From contig NW_026110573.1 in assembly GCF_024679095.1 (NCBI RefSeq), forward strand, positions 124,001-188,000: 64,000 nucleotides of DNA, in the 5' to 3' direction. Positions 43,106-63,736 of the stretch are shown in pieces; the stretch's first letter is position 1; each line of letters opens with the position of its first letter. This stretch comes from Eriocheir sinensis (taxonomy: Eukaryota; Arthropoda; Malacostraca; Decapoda; Varunidae). Position numbers and translations under genes: made by a program. The notes beneath the pieces were generated by a model. The model was not told the DNA's origin. It was given only the letters and a program-made list of their open reading frames with translations, and searched no databases.

Positions 43106-45940
43106 CTAACCCCACCTAATATCGCTGTCCATGAATTTATCTAGTCTATTTTTGAATGTGACAATTGTATTGGCACTCACCACATGACTGCTAAGCCTAT
43201 TCCACTCATCCACCACCCTATTAGTAAACCAATTTTTGCCTATGTCCCTGTTGAATCTGAATTTATCCAGTTTAAACCCGTTACTTCGTGTCCTACCCGG
43301 TTCTCTTACCAACAAAACCTTATGAATGTCTCCCTTATTAAAGCCCTTCATCCATTTATAAACCTCGATCATGTCTCCACGCACCCTTCGCCTTTCTAGA
43401 GAATGCAAGTTTAACTGTTTGAGTCTTTCCTCGTATGGCAAGTTTCTCAACCCCTGAATCATCTTAGTCATCCTCCTCTGCACCGATTCTAACATTTTGA
43501 TATCCATTCTATAGTAGGGTGACCAGAACTGAACCGCATAGTCAAGATGAGGTCTAACTAATGCTAAATATAGTTTGAGGAAGACTTCAGGGCTTCTGTT
43601 GCTTACGCTCCTTGAAATAAATCCCAGTACCCTATTAGCTCGATTTCTAGCTTGAATGCATTGTGCCCTTGGACGGAGATCAGAGCTCACTAAGACCCTA
43701 AATCCTCTCGCACCCAGACCTACTTATGAGAGTGTCATTTAAGCAATAGTTATGTGAGGGGTTGTTCCTACCTACACTCAGAATACTGCACTTCCCTACA
43801 TTGAACTCCATCTGCCATTTATCCGCCCAGTCATATAATCTGTTGAGTTCACCTTGGAGAATACTAGCGTCCTGATCCGACTCAATTACTCTACCGATCT
43901 TGGTATCATCTGCAAATTTACTAACATCACTACTAATTCCTGTGTCTAAGTCATTGATATAAATAATAAACAAAAGTGGACCTAATACCGAACCTTGTGG
44001 GACCCCACTCGTAACACATCCCCAGTCAGATCTTTTACCATTGATTTGCACTCTTTGCTTCCTATTGCTAAGCCACGCCTTGACCCAGTTCAAAACTTTA
44101 CCCTCTACTCCGTGAGCCTGTAATTTAAGCAACAGTCGTTGGTGAGGAACTTTGTCAAACGCTTTACTAAAATCAAGATAGATTACATCATAATTTTCAT
44201 CTCTGTCAACCGCCTCAAATACTTTATTGTAGAAGGACAAGAGATTGGTGAGGCATGACCTACCTTTTGTGAACCCATGCTGCGAGTCGTGAATTAAGCT
44301 ATGTTTCTCTAAATGCTCCCGAATGTTCCTGGCTATTATGGACTCCAGCATCTTCCCTATAACCGATGTTAAGCTAATTGGGCGATAGTTTGAAGCAACT
44401 GACCTGTCCCCTTTTTAAAATCGGCGTCACATTAGCTACTTTCCATAGGCTCGGCACATAGCCAGTATTTACCGACATCTTAAAGATGTCGTTTAGTGGT
44501 CACTGATTATATCACCTAGCTCCTTTAATACCCTCGGAAATATCCCGTCAGGACCTGGCGACTTGTTCTTCTTAAGCTTATCTATCTCATCCTGAACTAC
44601 TTGCCTGGTAATGATTATATCCCTCAATTTATCGCCATCCCCGCCCTCGTACACCTGAACTCTTTCCGGTATAGTCGTTCGATCCTCCTGTGTGAATACT
44701 GAAAGGAAGTAGTCGTTCAACAATGTGCTCATATTTTCGTAATTTTCTACTAGCTCCCCTGTGTTTGATTTCAGCGGTCCAATTTTCTCCCGTGTTTTTG
44801 TTCTATACATCTGAAAGAAGCCCTTAGGATTACTTTTCGCCTCATTTGCTACTTTGATCTCATAGTTCTTTTTGCTATCCTGGTGTTTTTCTTAACTAAT
44901 CTAGATAGTTCGACGTACCGGCCCCTGAGATGTGTTTCCCCATATTTTCTGATAAATTCCCTTCTTTAACCCTATCTCGTGTTTTAGTCCACGAGTCATC
45001 CACTTAGGATCATTGTTTTCTTTTCTAAGTGTTCGCTGTGGTATATGCTGTTCTTGCCCCTCTACTATTACTCTAACTAAATTATTGTAAGACATTTCTA
45101 CCTGGTTCTCCTGGCTCTCCAATCCGCAGTTCTGGCCCTCATGAATCCCTAAATTATCCCAGTTTACCCCTTCAAGATGTCTTCGAAGCCCTCGTAGTTT
45201 GCTCTTCTAAAATCTGGCACTAACACTGGGTTTGGATCACGGGTTACCGCCCAGTCTAACCTAAAACGAACCGTTCTGTGATCACTGTTTCCTAACTCTC
45301 CGCCCACCTCCAACGTAGCAAGTTCCCATTATTGGTTAGGACTAAGTCTAATATGTTATCTCCTCTGGTAGGCTCAGTAACTACCTGCTTAAGGAAATTA
45401 TCTTGTATAACTTCAAGAAAGTCCTCGGCTTCCAGGTCACCCACTAGATCTTCCCAGTCTATATTCCTATAATTAAAGTCCCCCATTACTCAGACATTTC
45501 TACTCATACTCGCCCTGCCAATCTCCTGTAGTAATATACTCGTGTCCTGCCTGTTAAGGTTGGGTGGCCTGTATATAACTCCTAGAGTTAGTTTTCTTTC
45601 CTTTGTAAACGTCCACCCAAACTGATTCTGAATCCATGTTAGTTTTGACTGAGTTGTTAACTAAACATTTAAGTGAGTCTTTAACATATAGCGCAACTCC
45701 ACCTCCCTTTCTGCCCCTTCTGTCTTTGTGAAACATCTGATAACCCGTTATTTCAAATTCTGACCTAAAATTTCTATTAGCAAAGTCTATCCATGTCTCA
45801 GTGATCGCTATTATGTCAAAATTTTCTGAACAAGCTTCACCCCTTAGTAAGTCTATCTTGTTTCTGAGGCTCCTGCTGTTAGTATAGAAGATTCTTAGCC
45901 CGTCCTCTGTTACTCCTCTAGAATTACTTCTAAGCTGCCT
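43106..45940 (-). pseudogene. LINE ORF2: endonuclease and reverse transcriptase, broken
   Basis: Read right to left. The APE-type endonuclease starts near 45,920 (FYTNSRSLRNK, then IIAITETWID at about 45,800, GGGVALYV, MGDFNY at 45,486, ILDLVLTNN, and GNSDHR near 45,270). The RT follows: KNKSPGPDGIFPRVLKEL (about 44,550), HDSQHGFTKGRSCLTNL, YLDFSKAFDKVPH, GVPQGSVLGPLLFIIYIND, and the active site KFADDTK at 43,902-43,922. The C-terminal part ends in DSDIRWG at 43,106. Frame breaks lie near 45,598, 45,305, 45,130-44,810, 44,490-44,350 and 43,695, with a TGA near 45,485 just before MGDFNY. ORF2 proteins nick the target and prime reverse transcription there. This copy could not encode it intact. 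Confidence 0.9.
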
Positions 45941-45971
45941 GGTTATATTATGAGCTAGATGTCCCCTCCCA

Positions 45972-47434
45972 TTACTCCTCCCCCCCTCGCCTATACCTCA
46001 GGGTACCAAGTGCTCGCTCAAGGGAGTCTGAGAGAGCCTCAACACCCTTGAACGTCAAGTGTATCCCGTCACGGGCGTAGAGGGCGTCGTTGCCAAAGAA
46101 GAGGTCCCAATTGTCGACGAACAGCCACCCATTGCGCTCGCAGTGCTCAGCAAGTCTGCTGTTCACTGCTATCGCCCTGGACAGCCATCCATCGCCAACG
46201 CCCTCGGCAGGGCGCCACACACTACTGGTGACCCACCAGCGTCACGTATCCTGCCTAACAATTCCCTAAAACGCCGGAGAAGGTCCTCGCTTGGCACACG
46301 GGAAACGTCGTTTCCGCCACAGCTGAGAAAGACAATGGGGTTCGATCCCTCGCTTGCCATACACGCCTCAATCCTGTCTGATATATGGCCCACCCCTGCC
46401 CCTGGGAAACACACCCTCGTCCTGTTCTTATCCTTGGAGCAAAAATACCTGTCAACATAACGAACCTGACTATCACCAACAACAAGAACCCGACGGTCGG
46501 AAGGGGGCCAGGAGGGGTGGGTGAAGGGGAGGGAGAGCGGGAAGGGAGGGGAGGGACCTGTTGTGAAAAACGAGGAGAAATTGTGGAAGAGGTGGAAGGT
46601 AGAAAGGAGGAGGAGGAGGAAGAAGGAGAAAGGGAGGGTGAGGTGGTGGAGGAGGAATGGACGAGGAGAGGGAGGAAGGGGAAAGGGAAGGTAAGGGACA
46701 GGTGTTGGAGGGAGGGACGAGCGAGAGGCGGAGGACAAGGAGGAGAAAGAGGGAGGAGGAGGAGGAGGGGAGAGTGGGCGGGAAGAGGGAGAGGGGGACG
46801 GAAGAGGAAGGCGAGGAATTTGAGGCGGAGGAGGAGGGGGGAGGAGAAGGAGGAGGAGGAGGAGGAGGAGTAGGTGAAAGGAGAGTGAGGTGGGGAGGGA
46901 GGGACGGACGAGGAGGGAGGAGGAAGAGGGGAAGGGAAGGTGAAGGACAGGTGTGGGAGGGAGGGACGAGCGAAGAGGCGGAGGACAAGGAGGAGGAAGA
47001 GGAGAGGAGGAGGAGGAGGAGGAGGGCGGGCGGAGGAGGAGGAGGAGGAGGAGGAGGAGGAGGAGGAGGAGGAGGAGGAGGAGGAGGGTGGGAAGCGGGA
47101 GATCGGAGATGGTCGAGGAGTAGGAGGAGGAGGAGGATGGGAGGGGCTGCTGTGTGGTTGAAGACAATACTAGAGGAGGAGGAAGAGGGAAGAGGAGGGA
47201 GGAGGACGAGGAAGAGGAAGAGGACGGGGAGGAGGAGGAGGCGGGGCTTGTTGTTGCTGCTGCACTAACCAGTAAGTGTACCTGGGCGGCGAGAGTCGTA
47301 ACCCTATTCTCTAACTCTATGATCCTCTGATCATCCTTCTGAGTCTTAACGCAGAACCTACAAACGTCCTTGGAAAGAAAGTACTGCTTGGCCATGCGAA
47401 GGCCACACCCAGAACAACGCTTGAGGGACGTCAT
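45972..47434 (-). pseudogene. LINE ORF1: zinc finger, coiled coil, Ser/Pro/Leu-rich tract, GDSL-type esterase
   Basis: The first ATG is at 47,434 (MTSLKRC); the open frame extends upstream only from a TTG. CSGCGLRMAKQYFLSKDVCRFC looks like a small Cys-rich zinc finger. RIIELENRVTTLAAQVHLL is a short coiled coil. About 240 residues of Ser/Pro/Leu then follow. The esterase domain begins RVLVVGDSQVRYVDR (GDS block) and FLSCGGNDVSR (GGND block). The frame shifts near 46,190-46,205, after which the last part ends with RDGIHLTFKGVEAL (the Asp-His block) and a stop at 45,972. CR1 ORF1 proteins with an esterase bind LINE RNA and lipids or membranes; the exact role is unsettled. The stop overlaps an ATG (TAATG), but that frame closes after five codons. 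Confidence 0.85.
46505..47250. repeat. Polypurine/polypyrimidine low-complexity tract inside LINE ORF1
   Basis: The plus strand is about 95 percent purine, dominated by GGA/GAG triplets with a pure (GGA)n core near 47,034-47,085. On the LINE sense strand it encodes Ser/Pro/Leu runs. Open frames on both strands here are composition artefacts. Confidence 0.9.
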
Positions 47435-47497
47435 GGTGAAGATATGGGCGAGGCAAGACGGAAACAATTAGGCGCGTTAAGACGATAACAAAGTACG

Positions 47498-47700
47498 CAG
47501 CTGCGGTGAGGTCGTCAGGTCAAAACTGTGTATCTAGGAAAACAAACCAACAGCTGCGGTGAGGTCGTCAGGTCAAAAATGTGTATCTAGGAAAAAAAAC
47601 CTACAGCTTCGGTGAGGTCGTCAGGTCAAAATGTGTATCTAGGAAAACAAACCACAGCTGCTGTGAGGTCGCAGTCAGGTCAATTCCCGGGGAAAAGGGT
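47498..47700 (-). repeat. 53-bp tandem repeats in LINE 5'UTR, about 4 copies
   Basis: CAGCTGCGGTGAGGTCGTCA starts at 47,498 and 47,551. Variants follow at 47,604 and 47,655. Spacings are 53, 53 and 51 bp, each followed by TGTGTATCTAGGAAAA. Located immediately upstream of ORF1, they may be promoter monomers, by analogy with other LINE 5'UTRs. Confidence 0.88.
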
Positions 47701-48284
47701 GTGTCTCGGGTAAAAAGGCGCGGTTATTTCTACCCACCAAGACAAAACATAGGCCAATATTAATATACTGAGAAATCACTTATGTAAAGAAGATAATAAC
47801 TGTGTTCACTAGGTTTGCGCGGAAAGTGGATTATCTAGTGTTTTGTGTGGACTTAGAAATTAACGTAGCTTGGCGCGCCTGATTCACGTAGTCCTATTAT
47901 CACAGCACAGTAAAGTAGCCTAATAATAGAAGAAGAAAACACAAAAGCAATATAAAAAAAAAAACACAAAAGCAATATAAAACCGTGTAGCACTGGGTTG
48001 GCGTGAAAGAATGTTGAATTTAGTGTAGATGTGGGAAGCTTAATACACTTGTCCTAGGAGTAACTGTGGATCACTATCTAACTAAGTAAATACTAAATCA
48101 GAACACTTAGCGGTCTGTAGTAGAAGGCAGGGTAATCCTCCTGGTTTTGTAGTCCTTCAGTACAGCAGCAGTTACACAGAAGCACAGAATGCCTCACACC
48201 GCGAAAGCAGAGGAAAACAGAGGAAAGAGCGAGTTGGCACCACACAGCAGCGGGGCAAAGTCACGTGTGAACCCAAGGAAGGTC
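47701..48284 (-). other. LINE 5' untranslated region, upstream part
   Basis: About 580 bp of mixed-composition, non-satellite sequence with no coding frame. It holds a local tandem duplication of AACACAAAAGCAATATAAAA at about 47,938-47,983. The GC-richer right end (CACCGCGAAAGCAGAGG, CACACAGCAGCGGGGC) would be the LINE's 5' terminus. Confidence 0.65.
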
Positions 48285-48445
48285 TATATATACAAAGTAC
48301 ATATAGAATAATGTAAATTCGTATCAAAATAAATAAACAAAATACCAATAAAATAATGTAAATTTGTATGAGAAAACATACACAAAATACACATAAATAT
48401 CGCATATTTCAATAAAAATATATATAATATAATATATTTTTATAC
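48285..48445 (-). repeat. AT-rich satellite, reverse orientation
   Basis: Continuation of the interrupted reverse block right of the LINE, ending at J1 copy 3. Confidence 0.85.
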
Positions 48446-48457
48446 ATGTTTAAAATG
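48405..48457 (+). repeat. Strand-switch junction J1, copy 3
   Basis: TTTCAATAAAAATATATATA, AT quasi-palindrome, then TTTTTATACATGTTTAAAAT. Same geometry as at 12.5 kb. Confidence 0.82.
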
Positions 48458-49912
48458 TTTTATACAATTTTATGTTATTTTATGTGTATTTTGTATATCT
48501 ATTTTCATACAAATACACATACTTTTATTGATATTTTGTTTATTTATTTTACTATAATTTACATTATTTAATGTGTATTTTGTATATAAATTTTTATACG
48601 TATTTACATCATTTCAAGTGTATTTTGTATATATATTTCTATAGAAATCTACGTTATTTTATGTGTATTCTTATATAGATTTTGAAACAAATTTACACTT
48701 TTATGTGTATTTTGCATATTTTTTCAATACAAATTCACTTTATTGTATATGCATTTTGTATATTAATTTTAATACAAATTTAATTATTCTATGTGTATTT
48801 TTGTATATGTATTTATATAAAAATATGCCTTATTTCATGGGTATTTTGCATCTTTATTTTCATACAAATTTACATTATTTCATTGATAATCTGCTCATTC
48901 ATATCGATTCGATTTGACATTATTCTATGTGTATTTTGTATATTATTTTCATACAAATATACGTTATTTTATGTGTATTTGTTTATATATTTTGACTCAA
49001 ATTTACAATATGTTATGGGTATTTTGTATATATATTTCAAAAGAAATTTAACTAGTTTTATGCGTATTTTGTATATCTATTTTCATACAAACTCAAATTA
49101 TTTTTATGTATTTTTGTATATATTTTAATACAAATTTTAGTTATGTTATGTGTATTTTGTAAATATATTTTCATTCAAATATATATTATTTTATTGGTAT
49201 TTTGTTGATTTATATTGATACGAATCTACATTATTTTATATGTACTTTGTATATATATATATTTTTATACGCATTTACATTATTTAAAATTTATTTTGAA
49301 TATACATTTTTATACAAATTCATGGTATTTTATGTGTATTTGTATATATTTTCAAATAAATTTACATTATTTTATGTGTATTTTGTACATATATATCATT
49401 ACAAATTTACCTTATTTTATGTATATTTTGTATGTGTATTTTGTATATTTATATTTATACAAATGTACATTCTTTTATTGGTATTTTGTTTATTTATTTT
49501 GATTCGAATTTACATTATTATATGTGTATTTTGTATACATTTTTTATACGTATTTACTTAATTTTATGTGTATTTTGTATATATATTTTTATAGAAATCC
49601 ACGTTATTTTATGTGTATTCGTATATATATTTTGAACAAATTTACATTGTTTTATATGTATTTTTTGCATATCTCTTTCAATACAAGTTTACATTATTGT
49701 ATGTGCATTTTGTATATTTATTTCAATACAAATTTAAATATTTTATGTGTATTCCTACAAATATACGTTCTTTTATCGGAATTTTTTTTTATTTATTTTG
49801 ATACGAATTTTCATTTTTTTAGGTGTATTTGATATATATATTTTTACATTTATTTACATAATTTTATATGTATTTTGAATATATATTTTCATAGAAATTT
49901 ACTCTATATGTA
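48446..49912 (+). repeat. AT-rich satellite, forward orientation
   Basis: Contains the TTATATGTACTTTG block (49,238 on). It ends with a copy of the 9,240-9,400 spacer segment, including its switch point. Confidence 0.87.
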
Positions 49913-58510
<8,598 letters not shown>

Positions 58511-58722
58511 AAGATTACGAAAATTTGAATAAAAATATATACAAAAAAACAAAAACATAAATTTCAATTTGTATGAAAAAAGATATACAAAATACACATA
58601 ATTAATTAAATTTGTATTTAAATACATGTACAAAATACACATAAAATAATGTAAATTTGTATGAAATGAAAACAAATTCACATAAAATAACGTACATTTG
58701 TACAAAACAGACATACAAAATA
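58511..58722 (-). repeat. AT-rich satellite, short reverse block
   Basis: About 210 bp inverted between two forward blocks; entered at TCATAAGATTACGAAAATTT and left at GACATACAAAATAATTTTAA. Confidence 0.8.
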
Positions 58723-60743
58723 ATTTTAAGTGTATTTTGTATATTTATTTTCATACAAATTTAAATTATTTTTTGTGTATTTTTGTATATAGTTTTATAC
58801 AAACTTAGGTTATTTTATGAGTATTTTGTATATCTATTTTCATACAAATACAAATTCTTTTATTGATATTTTGTTTAATTATTTTGACGAGAATTTAAAT
58901 TTTTTAATGTGTATTTTTTATATATATTTTTATACGTATTTACATCATTTCATGTGTATTTTGTACATATATTTCAATAGAAATCTACGTTATTTGATGT
59001 GTATTCGTATATAGATTTTTAAACAAATTTACCCTTTTATGTGTATTTTTCTTATTTTTTCAATACAAATTTACCTTATTGTATATGCATTTTGTATATT
59101 AATTTTAATACGAAGTTAATTATTCTACGTGTATTTTTGTATATGTATTTTTATAAAAATATGCTTTATTTTATGGGTATTTTGCATCTTTATTTTCATC
59201 CAAATTTACGTTATTTTATTGATATTCTGCTCATTCATTTTGATACGATTTGACATTATTCTATGTGTATTTTGGATATATTTTTCATACAAATTTACGT
59301 TATTTTATGTTTATTTGTTTATATAATTTGACACAAATTTACAATATTTTATGGGTATTTTGTATATATATTTCAAAAGAAATTTACCTAGTTTTATGTG
59401 TATTTTGAATATCTATTTTCATACAAACTCAAATTATTTTTATGTATTTTTGTATATATTTCAATACAAATTTTAGTTATGTTATGTGTATTTTGTAAAT
59501 CTATTTTCATTCAAATATATATTATTTTATTGGTATTATGTTGATTTATATTGATACGAATTTACATTATTTTATATGTACTTTGTATATATATTTTTAT
59601 ACGCATTTACATTATTTAATATTTATTTTGAATATATAATTTTATCCAAATTCATGGTATTTTATGTGTATTTGTATATATATTTTCATATAAATTTACA
59701 TTATTTTATGTGTATTTTGTACATATATTTCATTACAAATTTACCTTATTTTATGTTTATTTTGTATGTGTATTTTGTACATTTATATTTATACAAATAC
59801 ACATTCTTTAATTGATATTTTGTTTATTTATTTTGTTTCGAATTTATATTATTTTATGTGTATTTTGTTTACATTTTTTTATACGTATTTACCTAATTTT
59901 ATGTGTATTTTGTATATATATTTTTATAGAAATCTACGTTATTTTATGTGTATTCGTATATATATTTTGAAACAAATTTACATTGTTTTATATGTATTTT
60001 TGCATATCTCTTTCAATAGAAGTTTACCTTATTGTATATGCATTTTGTATATTTATTTCAATACAAATTTAAATATTTTATGTGTATTTTGGTATATATA
60101 TTTTTATAAGAAATGCGCTATTTGATGGGAATTTTGCATCTTTATTTTCATACAAATTTACATTATTTTATTAATATTCTTTGTATTTATTTTGATACGA
60201 TTTTACATTATTCTATTTGTTTTTTGTATATATTTTTTTTATACATATTTACATTATTTAATGTGTATCATGCATATATATTTCATACAAATTTATTATC
60301 TATTATTTATTTTCATACAAATACACATTCTTTTTATAATATTTTGTTTATTTATTTTGACACGAATTTACATTACTTAATATGTATTTTATATATTTTT
60401 TTTATACGTATTTACATAATTTCATGTGTATTTTGTATATATATTTCTATAGAGATCTACGTTATTTTATATGTATTCGTATATATATTTTAAAACAAAT
60501 TTACACTGTTTTATTTGTATTTTGCGTTTTTTTTCAATACAAATTTACCTTATTGTATGTGTGCATTTTGTATATTAATTTTAATACAAATTTAATTATT
60601 CTATGTGTATTTTTGTATATGTATTTTTAAAAAAAAATATGCTTTATCATATGGGTATTTTGCATCTTCATTTTCATATAAATTTAAATTAGTTTATTGA
60701 TATTCTGTGTACTTATTTTGATACGATTTTACATTATTCTATG
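58723..60743 (+). repeat. AT-rich satellite, forward orientation
   Basis: Two successive higher-order copies; 59,000-60,300 resembles 61,340-62,600 monomer by monomer. Confidence 0.87.
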
Positions 60744-61331
60744 TATAACAAAAATAAATACAGAATACACAAATATAGATATGCAAGATACATATAAACA
60801 ATGTAAATTTGTTTCAAAATATATATACGAATACACATGAAATAAGGTAGATTTCTATAAAAATATATATACAAAATACACATCAAATTAATAAACGTAT
60901 AAAATTGTATACAAATACACATAAAATAATGTAAATTAGTATCAAAATAAATAAACAAAATACCAATAAAAGAATGTGTATTTGTATAAATATAAATATA
61001 CAAAATACACATAAAATAACGTAAATTTATATAAAACTATATACAAAAATACACAAGTAATTAAATTTGTAATGAAATATATACAAAATACACAAAATAA
61101 GCTAAATTTGAATTGAAATATATATACAAAATACATGAAATAAAAGTAAATTTGTATCAAAATATTTATACAAATACACATATAATAACGTAAATTTGTG
61201 AAATATATAAACAAAATACACATTAAATAATGTAAATACGTATAAAAAAATATGTACACATATAATCATGTAATTCGTATCAAAATAAATAAACAAAATA
61301 CCAATAAAATAATATAAATTTTTATGAGTAA
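60744..61331 (-). repeat. AT-rich satellite, reverse orientation
   Basis: Reverse block of about 590 bp, closely related to 51,000-51,500 without its (TA)n expansion. Confidence 0.85.
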
Positions 61332-63422
61332 ACGTGTATGTTGCATATTTTTTCAATACAAATTTACCTTATTATATACGCATTTTGTATATTAATTTTA
61401 ATACAAATTTAATTATTCGATGTTTTTTTGTATCTGTATTTTTATAAACATATGCTTTATTTTTTTGGGTATTTTGCTTCTTTATTTTCATACAAATTTA
61501 CATTATTTTATTGATATTCTGCTCATTCATTTTGATACGAATTGACATTATTCTATGTGTATTTTGTATATATTTTTCATACAAATTTACGTTATTTTAT
61601 GTGTATTTGTTTATATATTTTGACACAAATTTACAATATTTTACGGGTATTTTTATATACATTTCAAAAGAAATTTACCTAGTTTTATGTGTATTTTGTA
61701 TATCTATTTTCATACAAACTCAAATTATTTCTATGTATTTTTGTATATATTTTAACACAAATTTTAGTTATGTTATGTGTATTTTGTAAATCTATTTTCA
61801 TTCAAATATATATTATTTTATTGGTGTTTTGCTAATTTATATTGATACGAATTTACATTATTTTATATGTACTTTGTATATATATTTTCATACGCTTTTA
61901 CATTATTTAATATTTATTTTGAATATATATTTTTATACAAATTCATGGTATTTTATGTGTATTTGTATATATGTCTTCATATAAATTTACATTATTTTAT
62001 GTGTATTTTGTACATATATTTTATTACAAATCTACCTTATTTTATGTTTATTTTGTATGTGTCTTTTGTATATTTATATTTATCCAAATACACATTCTTT
62101 TATTGGTATTTTGTTTATTTATTTTACTTCGAATTTACATTATTTTATGTGTATTTTGTATACTTTTTTTTATACGTATTTACTTAATTTTATGTGTATT
62201 TTGTACATATATTTTTATAGAAATCTACTTTTTTTTTTTTGTATTCGTATATATATTTTGAAACAAATTTACATTGTTTTATATGTATTTTTGCATATCT
62301 CTTTCAATACAAGTTTACCTTATTGTATGTGCATTTTGTATATTTATTTCAATGCAAATTTAAATATTTTATGTGTATTTTGGTATATATATTTTTATAA
62401 GAAATGCCCTATTTTATGGGAATTTTGCATCTTTATTTTCATACAAATTACCATTATTTTATTAATATTCGGTGTATTTATTTTGATACGATGTTACATT
62501 ATTCTATTTGTTTTTTGTATATACTTTTTTATACATATTTACATTATTTAATGTGTATCTTGCATATATATTTTATACAAATTTATTATCTATTATCTAT
62601 TTTCATACAAATACACATTCTTTTCATGATATTTTGTTTATTTATTTTGACACGAATCTACATTATTTGATATGTATTTTGTATATATATTTTTATACGT
62701 ATTTACATAATTTCATATGTATTTTGTATATATATTTCTATAGAAATCTACTTTATTTTATGTGTATTCGTACATATATTTTGAAACAAATTTACATTGT
62801 TTTATATGTATTTTTGAATATCTCTTTCAATACAAATTTACATTACTGTATATGCATTTTGTATATTTATTTCAATACAAATTTAAATATTTTATGTGTA
62901 TTTTGGTAAATATATTTTTATAAAAAATGCGATAATTTTTCGGAATTTTGCATCTTTATTTTCATACAAATTTACATTATTTTATTGATATTCTGAGTAT
63001 TTATTTTGATACGATTTTACATTATTCTATTTGTTTTTTGTATATATTTTTTTATACACATTTACATTATTTAATGTGTATCTTGCATATATATTTTATA
63101 CAAATTTACGTTATTTTAAGTGTATTTGTTTATATATTTTTATTCAAATTTACATTATTTGATGTGTATTTTGTATAGTATTTCAATACAAATTTACCTA
63201 ATTTTATGTCTATTTTGTATATTTCTTTTCAAACAAATTTAAATTATTTTTGTGTATTTTTGTTTATAGTTTTATACAAATTTAAGTTATTTTATGTACG
63301 CATTTACATTATTTAGTGTGTGTTTTGTATATATATTTTTATGCAAATTTACTTTATTTTATGTGCATTTTTGTACATATATTTTTATAGAAATTTGCAT
63401 TATTTGTATATGTTTTCTCATA
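61332..63422 (+). repeat. AT-rich satellite, forward orientation
   Basis: Forward monomers. The end (63,295-63,420) carries the TATGTACGCATTTAC and GCATTTTTGTACATAT monomers also seen at 54,540-54,660. Confidence 0.87.
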
Positions 63423-63736
63423 CATAAAATAATGTAAATTTATATCAAAATACTCATACAAATACACATATAATAACGTAAATTTGTATAAAAATATATA
63501 AACAAAATACACATTAAATAATGTAAATACGTATAAAAAAAATGTACAAAATACACAAATAATCATGTAATTCGTATCAAAATAAATAGACAAAATACCA
63601 ATAAAATAATTTAAATTTCTATGAGAAAACATATACAAAATACACATAAATAACGGAAATATCAATAAAAATATATATAATATAATATATTTTCATACAT
63701 ATCTAAAACATTTAATGTATATTTTGTATATATATT
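63423..63736. repeat. AT-rich satellite: short reverse block, J1 copy 5, short forward stub
   Basis: Reverse satellite at 63,423-63,660, then J1 (ATCAATAAAAATATATATAA) at 63,661-63,714, then about 20 bp of forward monomer cut off where a new repeat family begins. Confidence 0.82.

Larger units (their letters stand above)
43009..48284 (-). mobile_element. CR1-like non-LTR retrotransposon (LINE), near full length
   Basis: A 5.3-kb reverse-strand element. From its 5' end (right side) it has a 5'UTR with tandem repeats, ORF1, ORF2 with apurinic endonuclease and RT, a short 3'UTR and a GAACATAA-type microsatellite tail instead of poly(A), as in CR1/L2 families. Satellite resumes in register on both sides: GCGAATAAAAATATAT on the left and ATACAAAGTACATATAG on the right are contiguous in an uninterrupted paralogous monomer (reverse complement of about 23,845-23,885). 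The extent is therefore well defined. A short AT target duplication is possible but ambiguous. Both ORFs carry breaks. Confidence 0.9.

Noticed and set aside
43184..43399. Plus-strand frame of 71 codons within the LINE
   Set aside because: Antisense to the ORF2 C-terminal region, whose sense frame is clearly RT-derived.
46657..47268. Plus-strand frame of 203 codons rich in Glu, Gly and Arg
   Set aside because: Antisense to LINE ORF1 through the GGA/GAG tract; composition artefact with no recognisable domain.
47581..47763. Plus-strand frame of 60 codons in the LINE 5'UTR
   Set aside because: Lies over the 53-bp repeats and opens with no supported start; explained by the repeat.
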